Positions 60,013 to 64,000 of a stretch of 64,000 bases of DNA are shown here, piece by piece. Source of the DNA: Pectinophora gossypiella. Lineage: Eukaryota; Arthropoda; Insecta; Lepidoptera; Gelechiidae. Position numbers and translations under genes: made by a program. The notes beneath the pieces are model-generated. The model was given only the letters and a program-made list of their open reading frames with translations, was not told the origin of the DNA and did not search any database. The stretch covers positions 2,144,786-2,208,785 of the forward strand of contig NC_065424.1 of NCBI RefSeq assembly GCF_024362695.1. Direction: 5' to 3'. The first letter of the stretch is position 1. The number at the start of each line of letters is the position of its first letter.

Positions 60013-61502
60013 CTTTCTCGCTCCAAACGTTCCTTTTCATGCATCATTTTCCATTCCCACATAAGTATTAAAAGCAACCCGTACTCCGTAATAGGGAGTC
60101 GTGGTAGCCCAGTTGGTAGAACGCTTGTCTCTCACTTTGGTCGCAGATTCGAATCCAGCACAGGCCTAAACCAATGATTGTCGAATTTATTTTCGAATTC
60201 ATGTTTGGATCATTAATGTTTATCACGTACTCAGCGGTGAAGGAAAACATCGGGAGGAAACCCACATTCCCGAGAAATGCATTTCCGGAGGTATGTGACC
60301 GAACCTGTATTGGGTTGGTTTTCCCTTCGTGGGATGGTCAGACAGGCAGTCGCTCCTGTAAAAAATCGGACCTGTCAAATTTTCAAGTGAGGTAAGCGGC
60401 CCCGTGAAAAACGGAATAATGCTAGTGGGATGATGAACACGCGTCCCCGTAATAAAAGAAAGAAGAACTGCGTATGGAACGGCGAATCTCCGCTCCGCAC
60501 CAATTCGTATCGGGCGTCTACCTCACCCCCTCTGGGTCTTGCTTTAGTCTTAAATGGCCGTAAGCCGCTAAGGAGTAAGAAAGAGACAGCGCAGACTGTG
60601 TCTCGCTCGCTCCTTCGCGTTAGGTGGCACACAGTAGGTAAGAATGAGATTTTGGTTAGTGATGGGTTTGCTCTTGGCCCCAGAACTCGCCCGAAGGCAT
60701 TGACGAGGCCTAAGATGGAGCTCGCCCAGAAGGTGCCTGTTCATTCTGGCGTTGAAAGCACCCGGGTTATATGCATTCGGAAATACAGAAGACGGCAGAG
60801 AATTCCACTCCTTAGCAGTGCGCATAATGAAGGACGATGCGAAGCGCTTTGTGTGAATAGTTGGGATATCCACCAAATAGAGAAAGTGTCATTTCAATCT
60901 GTCTCCGTGCCAAATTCTATGTCAATAGGTTGAGTGATTTAAGCGCGAAAAGGTAACAAGATTAGCAGAGTTACTTTAGCATTTTAACACTTAACAGGTA
61001 ATGCATATTCTTGGCAATGGGATCGCCCCCTATTACAGGGACTTAAATCTATCTGGCGAGGACTTGGTGTCCAATTTCTATACGAATGTGCCTACCCCTA
61101 TGGGGCTACAGGCGTGATGCTATATTATATTATCACGCCTGTAAACGCTCGGTCTGCGAATGTTGAAGTTAAGCAACTTTCGCAAAGGCCGGTCATAGGA
61201 TGGGTGACTACAAAAAAAAAAGTTTTCATCTCGAGCTCCTTCGTGCTTCGGAACCCAATCCGCACTGGGCCTGCGCGGTTTAAGGCCCGATCTCCCTATC
61301 CATCCATAGGGAAGGCCCGTGCCCCAGCAGTGGGGACGTTAATGAGCTGGTGATGATGGTGATGATCACTTACTTTCTGCAGCAGATGCAGCTGGTAGTC
61401 TTTATGCTGGATGTAGGACCAGGACTCCAGCTCGAAAGACCTGGAGTTGGTACTGGTGCCCATGTCCCATGCGCGGGAATTCCTCTCCGCTTTCGGCGGC
61501 AT
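41111..61502 (-). CDS. Divergent SLC6-like membrane protein, gene B
   Basis: Exons in transcript order (all -): 61374-61502, 59579-59709, 58769-58896, 57098-57215, 55542-55757, 54961-55084, 53080-53211, 51989-52072, 49278-49413, 48218-48330, 46518-46640, 45209-45382, 43740-43919, 41627-41716, 41111-41287; they join to 684 aa with stop at 41111-41113. Every exon pairs with one of gene A in order and phase; eleven have identical length. Family marks: EL2 Cys170/Cys187 with glycosylation sites N195 and N208; RDSCAIVISN in the TM6-7 segment; TELVIVCWLYPMSRLFDD (494-511) in TM10; NWGPR in the tail. TM1 is degraded further than in A (K87-F88, with no NVWRFPY). The C-terminus differs from A and C: the RRST motif is replaced by an Ala/Gly-rich run. 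The exon 13 donor is GTCGGA and the exon 8 donor GTTATT, both weak. Intron 8 contains an RTE-like ORF on the opposite strand. The frame is intact throughout, so this is not an obvious pseudogene. Confidence 0.85.
42245..42393. repeat. M6 repeat
   Basis: ATAGATGGCGCAGTCCAGAA to TTGTTGCTTGATATTTGAAT; the same sequence with changes at 61740-61905 and shorter pieces near 43260, 56700 and 62380. Confidence 0.6.
42394..42537. repeat. M4 short MITE, reversed
   Basis: ACAGTCATGAACAATATAAT ... ATGCTCGTGACCGTACG. Confidence 0.68.
42567..42812. repeat. M3b MITE variant
   Basis: GGGTATTTGACTGGGTCAAA to GGTTGTCAAATAGCCTATT, the opposite orientation to the 37437 copy. Confidence 0.65.
42924..43218 (+). 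mobile_element. SINE-III full copy (5S rRNA-like head)
   Basis: It starts GGAGCTCGGTGGCGCAGCGG, then shows a 5S-like internal promoter region with AGGATGGGTGACCAC, the central domain GTGCTTCGGAAGGCACG, and the family 3' end GTGCCCCAGCAGTGGGGACG. Confidence 0.8.
44106..44335 (+). mobile_element. SINE-III, 3'-truncated
   Basis: It has the same 5' region as the other copies, with AAGTTAAGC and ATGGGTGA at the 5S spacing, and stops after GCCCGCGTGATGGTTTAAG. Confidence 0.76.
44490..44680. repeat. Dispersed repeat, TATCGCCGTCTA family
   Basis: CACACCTCACCGAGCTTTCT to CAACGGTGTTAGTGATAACT; in gene B intron 12. Confidence 0.55.
44702..45030 (-). mobile_element. SINE-II full copy
   Basis: A complete reverse copy from CAGCCTATATACGTCCCACT to CTAGACCACGGAGGC. 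A run of 17 C lies at the head end. It sits between gene B exons 12 and 13. Confidence 0.8.
45038..45054. repeat. Poly-C run
   Basis: Seventeen C next to the head of a SINE-II copy. Confidence 0.85.
45834..45960 (-). mobile_element. SINE-I 3' fragment
   Basis: It matches the 3' half of SINE-I in reverse (GTGGATTACCAACCCCATC to GTAACCGAGACCAATGG). Confidence 0.6.
46129..46461 (-). mobile_element. SINE-IV full copy
   Basis: About 330 bases in reverse orientation, with the tRNA-like head at the right (AGCCGTGGCAGCCCAGTTG when reversed) and the TTCGAATCCAGCACA box B. It lies in gene B between exons 11 and 12. Confidence 0.75.
46944..47090 (-). mobile_element. SINE-II 3' fragment
   Basis: Reverse copy of the 3' half, from GCCTATATACGTTCCACTGC to a diverged central domain. 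Confidence 0.6.
47476..47860. repeat. M2 MITE, full
   Basis: GCTAATTCCTGTAAACACC to GTCTGCAGGAATCGAGGCC, about 385 bases, in gene B intron 10. Confidence 0.7.
47966..48031 (-). mobile_element. SINE-IV 3' fragment
   Basis: This short piece matches the extreme 3' end of the family (TTATCCCGTTTTCCGCGGGG, CCGCTTACCTAACCTGAAG), directly next to a palindromic M5 element. Confidence 0.5.
48040..48165. repeat. M5 element, right arm eroded
   Basis: TTAAAATAGCCACGTCGAAG at the left; the right arm stops at TTAGATGAATTCA, close to gene B exon 10. Confidence 0.55.
48357..48681 (-). mobile_element. SINE-I full copy
   Basis: A complete reverse copy from TTCTTCTCTCGTGTGGG to TGGACTACAGAGGCTG, close to gene B exon 10. 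Confidence 0.78.
48810..49262 (+). mobile_element. GAGAGCCTTCAGCG-family retroposon, long copy
   Basis: Nearly the same 450 bases as 25988-26450, in gene B intron 9, ending about 15 bases from exon 9. Confidence 0.7.
49445..49532 (+). mobile_element. SINE-I 3' fragment
   Basis: The piece GGCCATGTCAGAGGCCTTCG to GGTAATCCATGTCC matches the SINE-I 3' end just upstream of gene B exon 9 on the minus strand. Confidence 0.5.
49660..50870 (+). mobile_element. 5'-truncated RTE-like non-LTR retrotransposon with uninterrupted RT ORF
   Basis: An open frame that ends at 50828 encodes most of a reverse transcriptase: AGFRSGYSTCDHL (fingers), the domain A motif IIAFIDYEKAFDSV, the domain B motif GRGVRQGDTISPKLFNAAL and the catalytic FADDLVIF of domain C, then a C-terminal region with GRPPMRWKDDI. 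No endonuclease domain precedes it, so it is truncated at the 5' end. It ends in a short (GATA)n tail at about 50848-50868, typical of RTE/CR1-like elements with microsatellite tails. It sits in intron 8 of gene B, antisense to it. The frame upstream of about 49660 runs into unrelated SINE sequence and is not part of the element. I could not find a target-site duplication. Confidence 0.85.
51123..51415 (+). mobile_element. SINE-III full copy
   Basis: A complete copy with GAGGAGCTCGGTGGCGCAGC start and GGGCTGATGATGATGAG end, in intron 8 of gene B. Confidence 0.8.
51849..51925 (-). mobile_element. SINE-I head fragment
   Basis: Diverged tRNA-like head in reverse (CACCGGCATTCGAGGCCGG box B; AGACCGCGGAAGCC box A end). 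Confidence 0.5.
52110..52452 (+). mobile_element. SINE-IV full copy
   Basis: The head GCCGTGGTAGCTCAGTAGGT matches a tRNA box A and AGGATCGAATCCAGC a box B, followed by the body GAATTCATGTTTGGATCA and the tail CTAGGGGGGATG. It lies just upstream of gene B exon 8 in the intron. Confidence 0.78.
52746..52906. repeat. 161-base element with perfect 39-base TIRs
   Basis: The left arm starts AATTAAAACACATAATAACG and the right arm is its exact complement over 39 bases. A diverged half-copy with TAATGGGTTCTTACCGCG lies at about 51785-51825. Confidence 0.8.
53261..53577 (+). mobile_element. SINE-II full copy
   Basis: Head GCCTCCGTGGTCTAGTGGTT, box B GGGTTCGATTCCC, a shortened central domain and the terminal GACGTATATAGGCTG. 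It lies in intron 6 of gene B, about 50 bases from exon 7. Confidence 0.78.
53617..53715 (+). mobile_element. RTE-like 3' fragment
   Basis: GCTGGAAATCGCCCATTGCT and GGCCGCCCCCAAGGCTCACC resemble a common lepidopteran LINE 3' end. A possible continuation of the same element, GTCTGGGGGTCCGGTTAGTG, lies at about 54430-54650, on the other side of a SINE-III. Confidence 0.45.
53988..54285 (+). mobile_element. SINE-III full copy
   Basis: A complete copy with a GATGAT repeat tail. The central domain has a short deletion after GGCTGCAG. Confidence 0.8.
55187..55259 (+). mobile_element. SINE-III 3' fragment
   Basis: Only the last about 70 bases, CTCCCTATCCCTCCATAGGG to the GAT-repeat tail, are present. 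That is a typical 5'-truncated retroposon. Confidence 0.65.
56015..56240. repeat. M1 MITE split by a younger retroposon
   Basis: CAGGGTGTTAGTGAC is interrupted at 56035 by a 92-base poly-A-tailed insert, and the MITE resumes with the duplicated GTGTTAGTGAC at 56127. It lies in gene B intron 4. Confidence 0.75.
56035..56126 (+). mobile_element. 5'-truncated retroposon with 11-bp TSD
   Basis: The insert starts CGGGTGAGAGCCTTCAGCGC and ends in 11 A. Direct repeats GTGTTAGTGAC flank it (56024-56034 and 56127-56137). It is the 3' end of the longer repeat at 25988-26450. Confidence 0.8.
56417..56680. repeat. M3 MITE copy, reversed
   Basis: GGGTAGTTTCCAACTAGTC at the left and TGACCTGAAACTACCCAATT at the right; the best preserved TIRs of the family. 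Confidence 0.7.
56797..57085 (+). mobile_element. LINE 3' end, family 2
   Basis: 56797-56948 encodes FYNKIPDILNLSENKFKAHV and LCKKAYYKINDYINDKKFWY then a stop, a typical end of a LINE reverse transcriptase, followed by a 3' UTR and a TGATTTC repeat tail. It stops about 10 bases short of gene B exon 4. Confidence 0.72.
57227..57256. repeat. ATTT microsatellite
   Basis: Seven consecutive ATTT units immediately upstream (minus strand) of gene B exon 4. Confidence 0.85.
57418..57708 (+). mobile_element. SINE-III full copy
   Basis: A complete copy in intron 3 of gene B, with the 5S-like region and central domain. Confidence 0.8.
58068..58150. repeat. M2 MITE fragment
   Basis: GGTGCTAATTCCTACGTG with CCGCCGAAAAGGAAAGG; the rest is lost. 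Confidence 0.5.
58360..58684 (+). mobile_element. SINE-I full copy
   Basis: Head GGCCTCCGTGGTCCAGTGG, box B GGGTTCAAATCCC, central domain, and the 3' end CCACACGATAGAAGAAG. It ends about 85 bases from gene B exon 3. Confidence 0.8.
59091..59482. mobile_element. SINE-I tail-to-tail inverted pair
   Basis: 59091-59325 is a plus-strand SINE-I; at about 59328 it passes into the 3' half of another copy on the minus strand, starting TTCTTCTATCGTGTGGG. The pair lies about 100 bases from gene B exon 2. Confidence 0.72.
59946..60009. repeat. CT microsatellite
   Basis: About 64 bases of nearly pure CT dinucleotides with a few CC interruptions. Confidence 0.9.
60097..60434 (+). mobile_element. SINE-IV full copy
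   Basis: The tRNA-like head GTCGTGGTAGCCCAGTTGG, box B GATTCGAATCCAGCACA and the same body and 3' end as the 52110 copy. A CT microsatellite (59946-60009) lies just upstream. Confidence 0.78.
60660..60880 (-). mobile_element. LINE ORF2 C-terminal fragment
   Basis: The same protein piece as 27995-28275 (VDIPTIHTKRFASSFIMRTA, WNSLPSSVFPNAYNPGAF), in gene B intron 1. Confidence 0.7.
61141..61366 (+). mobile_element. SINE-III, 5'-truncated, internally deleted
   Basis: It begins within the head (GTAAACGCTCGGTCTGCG) and lacks most of the central domain. It ends about 8 bases from gene B exon 1. Confidence 0.75.
61374..61502 (-). CDS. Gene B coding exon 1, near-identical to A exon 1
   Basis: It encodes 43 residues starting MPPKAERNSRAWDMG. 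The protein is identical to gene A over 32 residues, and the DNA is nearly so. The start codon at 61500-61502 was chosen by matching gene A; an upstream in-frame ATG exists at 61547. A short dispersed repeat ends only about 60 bases upstream of the start. Confidence 0.83.
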
Positions 61503-61739
61503 CTTGCTGCTTCTAACGAGATATCGTAACTTATAAAATAAATGCAAAATGGAAATTGAAAATGCTACACCGACAAGAGCGTGGCTCTTAAATTGATGAT
61601 GATGACAAAATAAATGAATCCGATGTAAAGTATAAGTAAATAAAATTGACTAGCAAAAGAAAGCTTTGATGTCAGAAGTCAAATTCTTTCGTCAAATTGA
61701 AGTCAACTCCAACACGACAATGTGTCAAAATCCAGTCGG

Positions 61740-61905
61740 GACTTTCCAATCGACGTTCCCCAAACACACGGTAGATGGCGTTGTTCACTTTTAACGTGAT
61801 AATTACCTATTTTCTCTTTACTGGGGTACCTACACAATTATTCAATTATGTAATGGCAGAAGCATATTTAAAACGAATTGTTGCTTGATATCTGGATCAC
61901 GTTCT
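61740..61905. repeat. M6 repeat
   Basis: GACGTTCCCCAAACACACGG to TTGTTGCTTGATATCTGGAT. See also 42245-42393. Confidence 0.6.
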
Positions 61906-61983
61906 ATACGTATAGAACGATGTTACTACTTTATTGCTTCGCTTTATTGTTACTGCTTTATTTTGACCAGAATAATAATGGGT

Positions 61984-62270
61984 GAGGAGCTCGGTGGCGC
62001 AGCGGTTAACGCGCTCGGTCTGCGATTGTTGAAGTAAAGCAACTTTCGCAAAGGCCGGTCAATGGATGGGTGACCACAAAAAAAAAGTTTTCATCTCGAA
62101 CTCCTCCGTGCTTCGGAAGGCACGTTAAGCCGTTGGTCCCGGCTGCATTAGCAGTCGTTAATAACCATCAATCCGCACTGGGCCCGCGTGATGGTTTAAG
62201 GCCCGATCTCCCTATCCATTCATAGGGAAGGCCCGTGCCCCAGCAGTGGGGACGTTAATGGGCTGATGAT
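61984..62270 (+). mobile_element. SINE-III full copy
   Basis: A complete copy between genes B and C, with the GAGGAGCTCGGTGGCG start and GGGCTGATGATGA end. Confidence 0.8.
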
Positions 62271-62663
62271 GAATAATGGGTGGTTGTTGTAAATTGTGTT
62301 GTTGTTGTAATGGGTGTACCTTGGTGTAATAAAAAGTGTAGGATACCCAAAACAAGTTTAAATGAAGAAAAATCTTAACAACGCCATCTATCGTGTTTTT
62401 GGGGAACGTCGATTGGAAAGTTCCTCAAGAAGACAAAGTGCTCTGTTTTTATTTCATTTGTAAGTATATTCTCTCAACTTCACAGTAGTTGACTCTCCTT
62501 CGTAACTCTCTACTCGTTATAACCTTCCAAAAAAAAAAAACAGCAAAGAGATTTAAATATTTAATTAAATAACTTTAACAATCACAACCAAACATATCGG
62601 TCATTGACCTTACCTACAGCTAACACACATGATAGGAGAAAAGTCTGAGCGGCAATAATTATG

Positions 62664-64000
62664 TCATTCAGCCTTCCGTCCGAAGTCTCGAAGCGCGTAC
62701 ACGGTGGACCGCCGGCCCTGGGCGAAGTAGTTGACATCCAGGCGATAAGTTGCAGTATTATATCTGTTCAGCATGTAACGAGCCAAGTAGCGAGACGCAC
62801 TCGATCCCACGAACTGCAAAACAATATCATTAACTCCTTATCGTGTGGGTTGTGAGGTGGAATACCAGCCTCATCAACCCTGGTGTCAGGGTTATGATTG
62901 AGCCGCCAAAGGCTCCTGACATGGCTCATGTAGCGATTACTCACTTACATCAGTAAAAAGTAACCGGGACCAACGGCTTAACGTGCCTTCCGAAGCACGG
63001 ATTATCTTACTTTTGGATAATCAGGTGATCAGCCTGTAATGTCCTAACCAAACTAGGGGTAACAAAGTGATTTTTGTGATATCTCCCCACCGGGATCCGA
63101 ACCCGGGGTCTCTGGATTGTGAGTCCAACGCTCAACCACTGGACCACAGAGGCCGTTTTATATATCATTAAATACAATAACGTCAGCGAAGAAAATTTGG
63201 TCTTACGGTCAAACGGGTTACGTTCAAGTGGTCATACTAACATAACGAAGCTAACAAGGCCACATTAAATCAATTCCTCTTCCATCCAGCAGACCGATTT
63301 TTTTATGGTGGTGTACCATTTTAAAAAATCGACCTGCTAACATGCACAACGTGATCAAATTTTGTCACTGTCATTTTATAGATTCTGACGATATAATTGT
63401 GTCGTTTTGTCTATTCGTGCTAATATGTGAAATCAAATAAGTCATGTCAAAATACGATCAAAATCACGTGCATGTTAGGGAAAAAACAATTGGTTTCGAC
63501 ATCATCATCACCAGCCCATTAACGTCCCCACTGCTGGGGCACGGGCCTTCCCTATGGATGGATGGGGAGATCGGGCCTTAAACCACCACGCGGGCCCAGT
63601 GCGGTTTGGTGGTTATTAACGACTGAGAATGCAGCCGGGACCAACGAATTAACGTACCTTCCGAAGCACGGAGAAGCTCGAGATGAAAACTTTTTCTTTT
63701 TTTTGTGGTCACCCATCCTAGGTCCGGCCTTTGCGAAAGTTGCTTAACTTCAACCCTCGCAGACCGAGCGCGTTAACCGCTGCGCCACCGAGCTCCTCAA
63801 CATATTCGACATAATTTATTGAATTGATCGATAATTTTATCACATTGCGCATGTTTGCCAATGCGCATTCCTGTTTTGTTGTTCCAACGAAAGAGAATAC
63901 GAGAAAATAATTACTTACTACAGGAGAGATGAACTGTTTCCTCAGTTGTCTGACCACGTGGTCTCGAGGTCCCCAATATGGCTCCGGTGTAAATAAAACC
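62664..64000 (-). CDS. Third SLC6-like paralog, gene C, last two exons (partial)
   Basis: Exons (-): 63919 to beyond 64000, and 62664-62813 with a TGA stop at 62664-62666. The first piece encodes LFTPEPYWGPRDHVVRQLRK, matching the exon 14 products of A and B. The second encodes 49 residues, beginning FVGSSASRYLARYML, with YRLDVNYF and RRSTVYALRDFG, matching A exon 15 including its RRST motif. The intron between them contains a SINE (62835-63158) and a 5S-like SINE (63499-63798). The rest of the gene lies right of the window. It has the same orientation as B, so B and C are head-to-tail neighbours. Confidence 0.82.
62835..63158 (-). mobile_element. SINE-I full copy
   Basis: A complete reverse copy from CCTTATCGTGTGGGTTGTG to CCACTGGACCACAGAGGCC inside the last intron of gene C. 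Confidence 0.78.
63499..63798 (-). mobile_element. SINE-III full copy
   Basis: The only minus-strand member in the window. It runs from the tail ATCATCATCACC to GCCACCGAGCTCCTC, in the last intron of gene C. Confidence 0.8.

Larger units (their letters stand above)
61503..62663. other. Intergenic between genes B and C
   Basis: Upstream of gene B on the minus strand there is a short dispersed repeat (about 61555-61605), an M6 repeat (61740-61905), a full 5S-like SINE (61984-62270) and a second piece of the M6 family near 62360-62430. No TATA box as clear as that of gene A was found. Confidence 0.5.

Noticed and set aside
60430..60933. 167-codon open frame on +
   Set aside because: It overlaps a SINE-IV end and the antisense of a LINE C-terminal fragment; no family motif.
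41111..61502. Gene B as a pseudogene
   Set aside because: All 15 exons join in one frame with usable splice sites and family motifs; weak donors at exons 8 and 13 are not enough to call it broken.

Overview
This is a stretch of insect nuclear DNA, almost certainly from a moth or butterfly. It is AT-rich, the genes are split by GT-AG introns, and the introns are packed with short retroposons and hairpin-type DNA elements of the kind common in Lepidoptera. No bacterial, plasmid or viral gene was seen. Exons were placed by hand, using splice sites, reading phase and recalled family sequence. No database was searched.

Layout. (1) 1-4067: repeats and unassigned sequence, probably an upstream intron of the first gene. 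(2) 4068-13626 (+): the 3' eleven exons of a NOL4/NOL4L-family gene, a predicted nuclear protein that carries a PxDLS-type CtBP-binding motif, followed by about 2.5 kb of likely 3' UTR. (3) 16773-22672 (+): a complete nine-exon IFT52 gene (443 aa), a core subunit of the intraflagellar transport B complex needed to build cilia. (4) 23686 to the right edge: a cluster of at least three paralogous, highly divergent SLC6-type (neurotransmitter:sodium symporter fold) membrane proteins. Gene A lies on + (15 exons, 700 aa). Gene B lies on - (15 exons, 684 aa) and converges on A. Gene C lies on - and only its last two exons are in the window.

The SLC6-like cluster is the most interesting part. A and B share every one of 15 exon boundaries and all intron phases. 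Both keep SLC6 hallmarks: the EL2 cysteine pair with N-glycosylation sites, the TM10 E..V.W.Y...R..DD block and the WGPR tail. Both have lost the TM1 NVWRFPY signature, and by hand alignment the TM8 sodium-site Asp-Ser. Their cytoplasmic ends are much better conserved than their membrane core, the reverse of ordinary SLC6 transporters. The first coding exon is almost identical in DNA between A and B, which suggests gene conversion or very strong constraint.

The rest of the window is mobile DNA: three SINE families that share one central domain (two with tRNA-like heads and one with a 5S rRNA-like head), a fourth tRNA-headed SINE, an uninterrupted reverse transcriptase ORF of RTE-like type antisense in an intron of gene B, fragments of LINE 3' ends, and many palindromic MITE-like elements.
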